5,758 bases of DNA, from contig CACXEL010000378.1 in assembly GCA_902766655.1 (NCBI GenBank), forward strand, positions 1-5,758. Direction: 5' to 3'. Each line of letters starts with the position of its first letter. The first letter of the stretch is position 1. Positions 1 to 5,758 of this stretch are shown here, piece after piece. The notes beneath the pieces were generated by a model that ran no database searches, was not told the DNA's origin, and was given only the letters and a program-made list of their open reading frames with translations. A program made the position numbers and the translations under genes. This DNA comes from an uncultured Lachnospiraceae bacterium. Lineage in GTDB: Bacteria > Bacillota > Clostridia > Lachnospirales > Lachnospiraceae.

Positions 1-172
1 CGTGTACTTTAGGTGAGGCGGAGTGTAGTCTTCTCACTAAGGACGCCGAGGACGTTGGTACAAGTCAGCGGGCATAGGGGCGGGGCCTTGTGTTTATGGT
101 AAGGTGGAATGTGGTCTCCTCTCTGAGGGCGTCCGAGGACGGCCGGTACTTGAAGGCTGGCCCGAAGGGACA
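1..172. repeat. Two degenerate tandem units of about 86 bp in non-coding DNA
   Basis: Bases 1-86 and about 87-172 align as two diverged copies. The block around 17-42 (GGCGGAGTGTAGTCTTCTC) matches 103-128 (GGTGGAATGTGGTCTCCTC), and CCGAGGACG followed by GGTAC recurs in both (near 46-60 and 133-149). The offset is about 86 bp. No member has a ribosome site or family-like protein. The open frames that cross this stretch on both strands are mutually overlapping, low-complexity translations of the repeat. I therefore read 1-333 as non-coding. The left edge is cut by the window, so further copies may lie outside. Confidence 0.6.
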
Positions 173-287
173 GGCTTCTTAAGTGAGCCATGGGGCTGGT
201 TCCGCAGGAACCGCCACACGGCTCACGGGTACCGCTGCCAGTCCGAGCGAGCGGGAGCGTCCCACAGAGAGGAGACCACATTCCGCC
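103..287. repeat. Large imperfect inverted repeat / stem-loop
   Basis: Bases 103-125 pair with 265-287 over 23 positions with a single G·U. Further in, CGGTAC (144-149) pairs with GTACCG (229-234), GTGAGCC (183-189) with GGCTCAC (220-226), and GGTTCC (198-203) with GGAACC (207-212) around a GCA loop. The left arm is the second copy of the 86-bp tandem unit; the right arm is a third copy in reverse. The element lies about 47 bp past the stop of the minus-strand hydrolase gene, so it could fold in that transcript, but no U-tract follows any stem as in a standard terminator. It could instead be a small non-autonomous mobile element or a structured RNA. The pairing is seen directly; the role is unknown. 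Confidence 0.65.
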
Positions 288-308
288 GTATCCTTTGCCC
301 ATTTGGAC

Positions 309-340
309 CTCAGCCCATATCTCAGCCCATACCTCAGCCC
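309..340. repeat. 12-bp tandem repeat, 2.7 copies, over a stop codon
   Basis: The unit CTCAGCCCATAT occurs at 309-320, as CTCAGCCCATAC at 321-332, and partially as CTCAGCCC at 333-340. On the minus strand each copy carries TGA in the same frame (334-336, 322-324, 310-312). The hydrolase stop codon is the first of three in-frame stops spaced 12 nt apart. Confidence 0.85.
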
Positions 341-1533
341 TTGGGCATGAAGATCCGGACGACCGGGCCCTGTTTGCGGTTCTCGAGGACAGCGCGCTTG
401 TCGGCATCGTTCAGGCAGGTCAGGGGGCCGGCGGAGGCAGTGACGTTGGGGCGCCAGCCGCGGCCATTGTTTTCATTTTTGATGGAAATGGTGACGTCGG
501 TATCCTTGTAGTCCTTGCCGTGAATGGTGTAGGAGGCGCAGGCGTAGAGGAGCTTGTATTTGAGGCCGGGGGCCAGGTCCTGCTCGTCGGAGGCGCCGGG
601 GGCGATGTCGCCGGTGAAGTAGGGGCCGACAGCTTTGCCGCCGAAGGGCAGGGAGAGGTGTCTGCCGGTGGCGGTCTTCGTGAGCGTGTGGCCTGTCAGG
701 GCGACGTCGATCTCCATGGCGCAGAAGCGGTCGTGGAGGAACTCGCGGACGATGGCGACGGCGGTGACGTCGTATATGCGCTTGAAGCCGTGGCCTGCGC
801 CGCGGATCGTGTGGAGCTGGACGTCTCCGTAGGGGAGGGCGGCACCGTCGGCGGGACGGGCTGCCTTATAGGCGTCAATGGCTTTGACGGAGTAGCTGAT
901 CTTGACCAGGTCGTCGGCGTCACCGTGGATAATGCAGACCGGGCCCTGGTAGGGGGCCAGCAGCTCGTAGGGGTCCACGTCAAGGACGGAGGCCGGGTAG
1001 CAGCGGCCGAGGAGCATGGGGCCGCATTTGACGGTCTCGGGAATGTCGGCAGGGTCGAATTTGGCCATGATCATCTGGCCGCGGCGGGCGTCGTCGGGAA
1101 TGCAGAGGGCCGGATAGAACATGATGAGCCGGTGGACGCGGTCCTTGAGGCGGCCGGCCACGATGCCCGAGACGAAGCCGCCCTGGCTGCAGCCCATGAG
1201 GGTGAGCTTCGTCATGTCCACGAAGTCCTCGGTGGAGACGAAGTCGATGACGGCTTCCAGGTCATCCGCTTCCGTGAAGACGGTCATGTCCGTGGACTTG
1301 CCCTCGCTCGAGGATTTGATGCCGCCGCCGTTGAAGTCAAAGCAGTAGGCGGCAAAGCCCCAGCGGGCGAAGATCTTGCAGTAGGGAAGAGTGCCTTTGT
1401 AGTTGCCCATGAAGCCGTGGCTCACGATGATGGGCGTGAGATTGGTGCCCTCCGCCGGGCGGGCTACCTTGCCGCGGATGGTCAGGCCACCGCGCTGGCA
1501 GGAGAAATCTTCAATAATGATTTTATTTTTCAT
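334..1533 (-). CDS. Alpha/beta hydrolase fused to a C-terminal DUF3237-like domain
   Basis: The product is a predicted cytosolic serine hydrolase of 399 residues, probably an esterase or acyl hydrolase; its substrate is unknown. The N-terminal ~270 residues form an alpha/beta-hydrolase domain. It has an oxyanion-side HGF at 39-41, the nucleophile elbow GCSQGG at 114-119 (Ser116), the likely acid Asp207 in HGDADDLV, and His248 in GAGHGF. This order and spacing resemble the cinnamoyl-esterase/BD-FAE-like group. From Met273 on, about 127 residues resemble DUF3237, with GGKAVGPYFTGDIAPGASDEQ as the family-like block starting at 298. The start is ATG at 1531-1533, chosen because AAGGAGG (1539-1545) lies 5 nt upstream; the frame stays open further upstream but has no comparable site. 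There is no signal peptide or membrane segment. The gene is divergent from the oxidoreductase and ends inside a 12-bp repeat. The hydrolase call is firm, the DUF3237 call good, and the function open. Confidence 0.9.
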   Translation of the reverse strand: MKNKIIIEDFSCQRGGLTIRGKVARPAEGTNLTPIIVSHGFMGNYKGTLPYCKIFARWGFAAYCFDFNGGGIKSSSEGKSTDMTVFTEADDLEAVIDFVSTEDFVDMTKLTLMGCSQGGFVSGIVAGRLKDRVHRLIMFYPALCIPDDARRGQMIMAKFDPADIPETVKCGPMLLGRCYPASVLDVDPYELLAPYQGPVCIIHGDADDLVKISYSVKAIDAYKAARPADGAALPYGDVQLHTIRGAGHGFKRIYDVTAVAIVREFLHDRFCAMEIDVALTGHTLTKTATGRHLSLPFGGKAVGPYFTGDIAPGASDEQDLAPGLKYKLLYACASYTIHGKDYKDTDVTISIKNENNGRGWRPNVTASAGPLTCLNDADKRAVLENRKQGPVVRIFMPKG

Positions 1534-1576
1534 GGGAGCCTCCTTGTGATGGGAAGGGATGAACGCTGATACATAT

Positions 1577-1585
1577 ATTTTACCA
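1577..1585 (-). promoter_or_regulatory. Candidate extended -10 promoter for the hydrolase gene
   Basis: Read on the minus strand, the sequence is TGGTAAAAT, an extended -10 (TGn plus TAAAAT, one mismatch to TATAAT). It would place transcription start about 35-40 nt upstream of the hydrolase ATG, leaving room for the AAGGAGG site. No good -35 box is seen at 17-18 bp, which fits an extended -10 promoter. This is inferred by eye. Confidence 0.4.
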
Positions 1586-1663
1586 GAAAAAAGATGGCGG
1601 AGGGAAGGAAGATGAGAAAACTGGGAAAAGGACGACCTGGATTCCCGAAATCGTTTCTGTCGC

Positions 1664-1692
1664 TGTACAGATATAATCAGTTGCGTTAAAAT
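1664..1692 (+). promoter_or_regulatory. Candidate promoter for the Gfo/Idh/MocA oxidoreductase gene
   Basis: TGTACA (1664-1669, four of six to TTGACA) is followed after 17 bp by TAAAAT (1687-1692, five of six). An overlapping alternative is a perfect TATAAT at 1672-1677, which lacks a recognisable -35 box. Either would give a leader of roughly 50-70 nt. The leader holds a short inverted repeat, CCGGC (1704-1708) and GCCGG (1716-1720), which could be a hairpin or an operator. No known regulator site is recognised. Confidence 0.4.
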
Positions 1693-1749
1693 GAAAACAG
1701 GACCCGGCGACGGATGCCGGTATTCGTTCAGAACAAAGGAGGACACACC

Positions 1750-2829
1750 ATGAAGGACACACTGCGGGTCGGCGTCGTCGGCTCAGGCGCCATCAGCGAT
1801 ACTTATCTTGAAAACATGATCAACCGCCAGCCCGTTCTGGAGGTGAAAGGCATCTGCTCCGCGCATATCGAGAATGCGCAGAAAAAGGCCGAGAAATACG
1901 GTCTGCCGGCATGCACGACCGACGAAATGCTGGCCGACCCTGAGATCGATCTGGTCGTCATCCTGACACCGGTGGAGACCCATTTTGACCTGATCAAAAA
2001 GGCGCTCCTCGCGGGCAAGCACGTCTACACCGAAAAGACCATGACGGTCACGCTTGAGGAGGCCAAAGAGCTCATGGCCCTGGCGGACGAGAAGGGACTT
2101 CTGCTCTGCTCCGCGCCGGACACCTTCCTGGGCAAGGGCCTCCAGACTGCCCGCAAGGTCATCGATGACGGCATCCTGGGGGATATCTACTCCTTCAGCA
2201 TCGCCTGCAACCGCTGCAATGACATACTCACGGCTTTCTTCCCCTTCCTGCGGGCACCGGGAGCAGGCGCGCTCAGGGATTACATGGTCTATTATCTGAC
2301 GGCGCTCCTCTCTCTTCTGGGACCGGCTGACCGGGTCAGTGCGTTCGTGGAAGCGCCCGTGAAGAGCCGCATGAACAACGTGCCCGGCTCCCGCAACTTC
2401 GGCGAGATGATCGCGACGCCCAACGAGAGTGTGATCGCTGCCACCCTGCGCCTTAAGAGCGGTGTGGTCGGCACCATCCACGAAAACAATGAGTCTCTTC
2501 TGGTGGACCGGTCGGATTTCATCATTTACGGCACCAAGGGAATTCTGCTCCTGGGTGATCCCAACCAGTTCGAGAGCCCGGTGAAGCTGCTCTCCAACGG
2601 GGAGGGCTTCTCCATGAAGGAAGAAATCCTTCCGCCTGTCGACGGCGGCGTCGGCCGGGGCATCGGACCCGCCGACATGGCCAAAGCCATCCTGGAGGGC
2701 CGCACGCCCAGAGCCTCCAAGGAGCTGGCCGGCCACGTCCTGGAGGTCATCGAGGCCATGGAGGAGAGCGCTGCCGAGGGCACCGTGGTGACCCTCAAGA
2801 CGACATTCGAAAAGCCGGCTGCCCTTTGA
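1750..2829 (+). CDS. Gfo/Idh/MocA-family NAD(P)-dependent oxidoreductase
   Basis: The product is a predicted cytosolic dehydrogenase of 359 residues, a normal family length. Members oxidise or reduce sugars, inositols and related polyols; no substrate can be assigned here. The N-terminal Rossmann fold shows GVVGSGAIS (8-16), and the family lysine is Lys96 in TEKT, where most relatives have EKP. A block APDTFLG (122-128) followed by GLQTARKVIDDG is typical of one subgroup, and the C-terminal alpha/beta domain follows. The usual D-x-G-x-H catalytic stretch reads D-Y-M-V-Y (Asp177 to Tyr181), so the canonical His is a Tyr. The start at 1750 has AAAGGAGGA at 1735-1743, 6 nt upstream; an in-frame ATG at 1714 has no such site. 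The gene stands alone on its strand, divergent from the hydrolase and convergent with arcC, and ends 16 nt before a long palindrome. Family assignment is firm; specificity is unknown. Confidence 0.93.
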   Translation: MKDTLRVGVVGSGAISDTYLENMINRQPVLEVKGICSAHIENAQKKAEKYGLPACTTDEMLADPEIDLVVILTPVETHFDLIKKALLAGKHVYTEKTMTVTLEEAKELMALADEKGLLLCSAPDTFLGKGLQTARKVIDDGILGDIYSFSIACNRCNDILTAFFPFLRAPGAGALRDYMVYYLTALLSLLGPADRVSAFVEAPVKSRMNNVPGSRNFGEMIATPNESVIAATLRLKSGVVGTIHENNESLLVDRSDFIIYGTKGILLLGDPNQFESPVKLLSNGEGFSMKEEILPPVDGGVGRGIGPADMAKAILEGRTPRASKELAGHVLEVIEAMEESAAEGTVVTLKTTFEKPAAL

Positions 2830-2845
2830 GGGGAGCAATGAAACG

Positions 2846-2938
2846 GCGGTTTTGACAACGAGGGACGGTCCTTTTTTCTCATTTTTCGAATTTTTCGAAA
2901 AATGAGAAAAAAGGACCGTCCCTCGTTGTCAAAACCGC
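2846..2938. repeat. Perfect palindrome with 45-bp arms, probable bidirectional terminator or REPIN-like repeat
   Basis: Bases 2846-2890 are the exact reverse complement of 2894-2938 around a TTT loop. It sits between the convergent oxidoreductase (stop at 2829) and arcC (stop codon 2946-2948). Each arm holds GAGGGACGGTCC followed by six T and CTCA (2860-2881). That 22-bp core recurs with one mismatch in the palindrome at 3921-3993, so this is more than a local terminator. The position fits a shared terminator for both genes, although the T-tract lies inside the stem and not after it. The sequence symmetry is certain; the terminator and repeat-family roles are inferred. Confidence 0.85.
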
Positions 2939-2945
2939 TATCTGC

Positions 2946-3884
2946 TTACATGACGATCCGCGTCCCGGTCTTCCCGTTGACGCCGTCCCTGGCACGCGAG
3001 AGCAGGGTGATGAGGGCTGTGCGGCCAGGCTTTGAGGAGGCGAAATCGATGCCGGCCTCCACCTTGGGCAGCATGGACCCCGGTGCGAAGTGGCCTTCCT
3101 TTACATACTGCCTGGCTTCCTCCACGGAAATGCAGTCCAGCCACTTTTGATCGGGCTTCCCGAAGTTCAGCGCCACCTTGTCCACGGCGGTCAGGATGAT
3201 CAGATAGTCCGCGTCGACATTTTTGGCCAGCAGGCAGCTGGCAAAGTCCTTGTCGATGACGGCGCCGACACCCTTCAAGTGGTTGCCCCGGCGGATGACC
3301 GGAATCCCGCCGCCGCCGGCTGCGATGACGATGCAGCCGTCATTCAATAGGGCGTGAATGGTGCCGATCTCGATGATTTCGACCGGCTTCGGGGAGGCGA
3401 CGACCCGCCGGTAGCCACGGCCCGCGTCTTCCATGACATGCATGCCGTCCGCTTCGGCCGCCTCGGCCTCCTCTTTTGTCATGAAATGCCCGATGGGCTT
3501 GGTCGGGTTCTGAAAAGCCGGGTCGTCCGCGTCCACCCGCACCTGGGTGATGACGGTGGCGACCTCTTTTTTGATGTTCCGGTTCAGAAGCTCCTCGCGG
3601 AGGGCGTTCTGCAGGTCGTAGCCGATGTAGGCCTGGCTCATGGCCACGCAGACCGAGAGCGGTGTGATGGCCGGGTGGGCCGGGTCCGTCTTGGCGTAGA
3701 AGGCCATGGCGTTGTTGATCATGCCGACCTGGGGGCCGTTGCCGTGGGCGATGATGACTTCATTTCCCTCCTCGATGAGGTCGGCGATGGCCTTGGCCGT
3801 CGTCTGGACGGCTATGTACTGCTCGGGGAGGTTCTTGCCCAGTGCATTGCCGCCGAGGGCAATGACGATTCTCTTTTTTTCCAT
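2946..3884 (-). CDS. arcC: Carbamate kinase
   Basis: The product catalyses the reversible phosphoryl transfer between carbamoyl phosphate and ADP, giving ATP plus carbamate, which breaks down to CO2 and ammonia. It acts in the cytosol. Its 312 residues are full family length for this amino-acid-kinase-fold enzyme. Family blocks are ALGGNAL (9-15), HGNGPQVG (47-54), SQAYIGY (83-89), PTKPIGHFM (127-135), GRGYRRVVASPKP (155-167), AAGGGGIPV (188-196), VIDKDFAS (209-216), LTAVDKV (231-237) and GSMLPKVEA (269-277). Nothing essential seems missing. The start ATG at 3882-3884 has GAGGT (3892-3896) 7 nt upstream, a moderate ribosome site. It is the third gene of the minus-strand ygeY-ygeW-arcC run, 114 nt after ygeW, with a 35-bp palindrome in the gap. 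With no arginine deiminase gene in view, its carbamoyl phosphate more likely comes from the YgeW step than from arginine; this is inferred from context. Confidence 0.97.
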   Translation of the reverse strand: MEKKRIVIALGGNALGKNLPEQYIAVQTTAKAIADLIEEGNEVIIAHGNGPQVGMINNAMAFYAKTDPAHPAITPLSVCVAMSQAYIGYDLQNALREELLNRNIKKEVATVITQVRVDADDPAFQNPTKPIGHFMTKEEAEAAEADGMHVMEDAGRGYRRVVASPKPVEIIEIGTIHALLNDGCIVIAAGGGGIPVIRRGNHLKGVGAVIDKDFASCLLAKNVDADYLIILTAVDKVALNFGKPDQKWLDCISVEEARQYVKEGHFAPGSMLPKVEAGIDFASSKPGRTALITLLSRARDGVNGKTGTRIVM

Positions 3885-3920
3885 AAGAATGACCTCACTT
3901 TTGAGCGTTGAGAGGAATTA

Positions 3921-3993
3921 TGAGAAGGAGGGACGGACCTTTTTTCTCAAAAATCTTTGATTTTTGAGAAAAAAGGTCCGTCCCTCCTTCTCA
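3921..3993. repeat. Perfect palindrome with 35-bp arms between ygeW and arcC
   Basis: Bases 3921-3955 are the exact reverse complement of 3959-3993 around a TTT loop. The element begins 5 nt past the ygeW stop codon (3999-4001) and ends 36 nt before the arcC start, so in the minus-strand transcript it forms a long hairpin between the two genes. Its core at 3928-3949 (GAGGGACGGACC, six T, CTCA) matches the core of the palindrome at 2846-2938 at 21 of 22 positions. Each arm also begins with TGAGAA and contains TTCTCA (3944-3949), so an arm can pair weakly with itself. It may attenuate or process the message, or be a mobile palindromic repeat; neither role is proven. Confidence 0.85.
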
Positions 3994-3998
3994 AAATG

Positions 3999-5192
3999 TT
4001 ATTCAAATACGCGCTTCGAAGCTCTCTCTTCAAGCTTCTTCAGGATCGCCTGAGGATCCTCGAACTTGCTGAGGAAGATCATGGCCGCGATGATGTAAGG
4101 CTTGAAGGAAGCCTGCTTGTAGAGCGGTGTGCGGTAGCGGTCGAAGACGGATGCATCCACCTCGCCCTCCTTGCAGGAGACGCCGGAAATGTCAGCCGGC
4201 AGGCAGTGAAGATAGAGGGCCTTCCCGTCCTTGGTGGTCTTCATGAGCTCCTCGGAGCAGGTCCAGTCCTTGTGGGTGGCGTTCTGGGCCAGAAGCTCCT
4301 TCTCGAGGGCCTTGATGCCGTCGAAGTCGCCGTTGCCGTAGAGGTCGGTCCGCTTCTCCATGGCGGCGAAGGGAGCCCAGCTCTTGGGATAGACGATGTC
4401 AGCGTCCTTGAAAGCCTCTTCCATGGTGGCCACCTTCTTGAAGGAGCCGCTGGACTTCTCCGCGTTGGCTTTGGCGATCTCCTCGGTCTCGGGCATGACG
4501 TCGTAGCCCTCCGGGTAGGCCAGGACCACGTCCATGCCGAACCTGGTCATGAGACCGATGACGCCCTGGGGAACGGAGAGAGGTTTGCCGTAGGAGGGAG
4601 AGTAGGCCCAGGTCATGGCCAGCTTCTTGCCCTTGAGGTTCTCCACGCCGCCGAACTCATGGATGATGTGGAGCATGTCGGCCATGCACTGGGTCGGATG
4701 GTCGATGTCGCACTGGAGGTTGACCAGCGTCGGGATCTGCTCCAGGACGCCGTCCTCATGGCCCTGTCTCACGGCCTCAGAGACTGCCTTCTGGTAGGTG
4801 TGACCCTTGCCGATGTACATGTCATCGCGGATGCCGATGACGTCCGCCATGAAGGAGACCATGTTGGCCGTCTCGCGGACGGTCTCGCCGTGGGCGATCT
4901 GGGACTTGCCTTCATCCAGGTCCTGGACCTCCAGGCCCAGGAGGTTGCAGGCGGAGGCGAAGGAGAAGCGGGTCCGGGTCGAGTTGTCCCGGAAGAGGGA
5001 GATGCCCAGGCCGCTCTCAAAGACCTTGGTGGAAATGTTGCGCTCGCGCATGTACCGGAGGGCATCCGCCACCAGGAAGACGGCCTCGATCTCGTCGTCC
5101 GTCTTGTCCCAGGTCAGGAAGAAGTCGTTCTGGTACATGTCCTTGAAATTCAGCTGGTTCAATCTGTCGATGTAATCCTGAAGGGTCTTCAT
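3999..5192 (-). CDS. ygeW: Knotted carbamoyltransferase, YgeW family
   Basis: The product is a 397-residue member of the aspartate/ornithine carbamoyltransferase superfamily, close to the ~396 residues of E. coli YgeW. The family transfers, or phosphorolytically releases, a carbamoyl group using carbamoyl phosphate; the physiological partner of YgeW is not settled. The carbamoyl-phosphate loop is STRTR (71-75) in FRDNSTRTRFSF. It is followed by LDEGKSQIAHGE (92-103), HPTQ (165-168) and the HCLPAD block (329-334) shared with ornithine-type enzymes. The start ATG at 5190-5192 has AAAGGA (5201-5206) 8 nt upstream; a longer in-frame reading to 5264 adds 24 unlike residues with no ribosome site. 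It lies 124 nt after ygeY and 114 nt before arcC, all on one strand. I see no convincing promoter in the ygeY-ygeW gap, only a weak CAGCC/GGCTG pairing (5268-5272 with 5303-5307), so co-transcription is likely. Context suggests that it feeds carbamoyl phosphate to ArcC. Confidence 0.95.
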   Translation of the reverse strand: MKTLQDYIDRLNQLNFKDMYQNDFFLTWDKTDDEIEAVFLVADALRYMRERNISTKVFESGLGISLFRDNSTRTRFSFASACNLLGLEVQDLDEGKSQIAHGETVRETANMVSFMADVIGIRDDMYIGKGHTYQKAVSEAVRQGHEDGVLEQIPTLVNLQCDIDHPTQCMADMLHIIHEFGGVENLKGKKLAMTWAYSPSYGKPLSVPQGVIGLMTRFGMDVVLAYPEGYDVMPETEEIAKANAEKSSGSFKKVATMEEAFKDADIVYPKSWAPFAAMEKRTDLYGNGDFDGIKALEKELLAQNATHKDWTCSEELMKTTKDGKALYLHCLPADISGVSCKEGEVDASVFDRYRTPLYKQASFKPYIIAAMIFLSKFEDPQAILKKLEERASKRVFE

Positions 5193-5316
5193 TTTTCTAA
5201 TCCTTTCTGGAAATGAATACATGGAATGGTTCAGCTCTTTCAGCCTCGAAACGCCTGCGTGCACCGACAGCCGCCTTGCATCGCGGTCCGGGCGTCAAAG
5301 GGGGCTGCGAAGACAT

Positions 5317-5758
5317 TTATCTGACTGCTTCCGGGTTCTGCTCGATGTAAGCCTTGGGCAGGGCGGCCAGGACGGCGCAGACCGTGACCAGGTCCTGCTT
5401 GTAGGTGATCTCGTTGGGGGCGTGGGCCTGGCTCTCGGCGCCGGGGCCGAAGCCTACGCAGGGGATGCCGTAGCGGCCCTGGATGGCAACGCCGTTGGTG
5501 GAGAAGGTCCATTTGTCGACCAGCGGGCGGTCGCGCTTGTCCATGGACTGCGGTGCGCCGATGCGCTTGTCTCCGTAGAGGGCCTTGTAGACGTCTGTGA
5601 TGGCCTTCACGTGTGGAGCGCTCTCGCTGTTGATCCAGGTCGGGAAATAGCACTCGGTCTCATAGACCAGTCCCGTGTAGGCCGGGCGGTCGTACATGTA
5701 CATGGAGACGGTGACGTCGTCCGCGTACTTCCGGCAGGCGGGCAGCTGGCGGATCTCC
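5317..5758 (-). CDS. ygeY: M20-family hydrolase, YgeY type (C-terminal part; gene runs off the window)
   Basis: The C-terminal 146 residues of a zinc-dependent amidohydrolase/peptidase of the M20 family are visible. The frame is open to the window edge, so the start and the first roughly 250 residues are missing. The visible part has [20 protein letters not shown], then [11 protein letters not shown], then [13 protein letters not shown], and ends with AHAPNE. The last block carries the C-terminal metal-binding His of M20 enzymes (His112 of the visible part). These blocks match the YgeY 'selenium metabolism-linked hydrolase' subgroup better than generic ArgE or DapE. An ATG at 5703 (in SMYMY) lies inside the domain and is not the start. 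The stop is TAA at 5317-5319. The gene is the first visible member of the ygeY-ygeW-arcC run. In related clusters it is linked to anaerobic purine breakdown, cleaving an amide or ureido intermediate; the exact substrate is inferred only. Confidence 0.92.
   Translation of the reverse strand, partial: EIRQLPACRKYADDVTVSMYMYDRPAYTGLVYETECYFPTWINSESAPHVKAITDVYKALYGDKRIGAPQSMDKRDRPLVDKWTFSTNGVAIQGRYGIPCVGFGPGAESQAHAPNEITYKQDLVTVCAVLAALPKAYIEQNPEAVR

Noticed and set aside
1..340. Possible CRISPR array from spaced repeats
   Set aside because: The units are diverged, long (about 86 bp), few and partly inverted; there are no short identical repeats with regular unique spacers.
9..407. A 132-codon minus-strand and a 135-codon plus-strand frame (104-511) in the left repeat region
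   Set aside because: Opposite-strand frames here give the same short peptide (GDHIPPY) because of the inverted repeat. Neither has a ribosome site, and both overlap the end of the hydrolase gene.
190..1569. A 459-codon plus-strand open frame opposite the hydrolase
   Set aside because: It is antisense to a gene with clear catalytic motifs. Its translation is rich in Val, Ala, Gly, Asp and Glu with no recognisable family, as expected for the shadow of a GC-rich gene. It also starts within the repeat region without a ribosome site.
1783..2838. A 351-codon minus-strand open frame opposite the oxidoreductase
   Set aside because: The plus-strand frame has a strong ribosome site and a Rossmann motif; the antisense frame has neither. 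Shadows of this kind also occur opposite the other genes here, so they reflect codon bias.
2902..3150. A small plus-strand frame starting in the right arm of the first palindrome
   Set aside because: Its N-terminus is the translated palindrome (the same residues appear on the other strand from the left arm) and the rest is antisense to arcC.
3957..5216. A 419-codon plus-strand open frame covering all of ygeW
   Set aside because: It starts inside the palindrome and mirrors ygeW. The translation is Leu/Val/Gly/Asp-rich shadow sequence with no family features, so it is not a real overlapping gene.
5193..5316. Possible separate promoter or riboswitch between ygeY and ygeW
   Set aside because: No paired -35/-10 boxes at proper spacing and only a weak five-base inverted repeat with a 30-nt loop; not enough to call a site.

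Overview
The window looks like chromosome from an anaerobic member of the Bacillota (Clostridia or Negativicutes type). The evidence is strong AAGGAGG-type ribosome sites, GC-rich codon third positions, and a YgeY–YgeW–carbamate kinase gene set of the kind found in anaerobic purine and selenium-linked gene clusters. I cannot place the organism further from sequence alone. No rRNA, tRNA, CRISPR array, intact transposase or replication origin is visible.

Layout from left to right. Bases 1-333 hold no convincing gene. They contain two degenerate tandem units of about 86 bp, a third unit in inverted orientation that forms a large stem-loop (103-287), and a 12-bp tandem repeat (309-340) that overlaps the stop codon of the first gene. 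A minus-strand gene (334-1533) encodes an alpha/beta hydrolase fused to a C-terminal DUF3237-like domain. A 216-bp divergent promoter region separates it from a plus-strand Gfo/Idh/MocA-family oxidoreductase (1750-2829). Convergent to this is a minus-strand run that reads, in transcription order, ygeY (C-terminal part only, 5317-5758), ygeW (3999-5192) and carbamate kinase arcC (2946-3884).

Two perfect long palindromes (45-bp arms at 2846-2938 and 35-bp arms at 3921-3993) share a 22-bp core with one mismatch. Each starts 5-7 nt after the stop codon of a minus-strand gene, one behind arcC and the other between ygeW and arcC. They look like members of one dispersed palindromic repeat family that may double as terminators or mRNA-processing hairpins.

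Functionally, ygeY-ygeW-arcC is a recognisable catabolic module. YgeY is an M20-type amidohydrolase, YgeW is a carbamoyltransferase-fold protein, and carbamate kinase can turn carbamoyl phosphate into ATP, CO2 and ammonia. Related clusters have been linked to anaerobic purine/urate breakdown. That link is a family-level inference here, because the neighbouring genes that would confirm it lie outside the window. The hydrolase and the oxidoreductase have no evident connection to this module.
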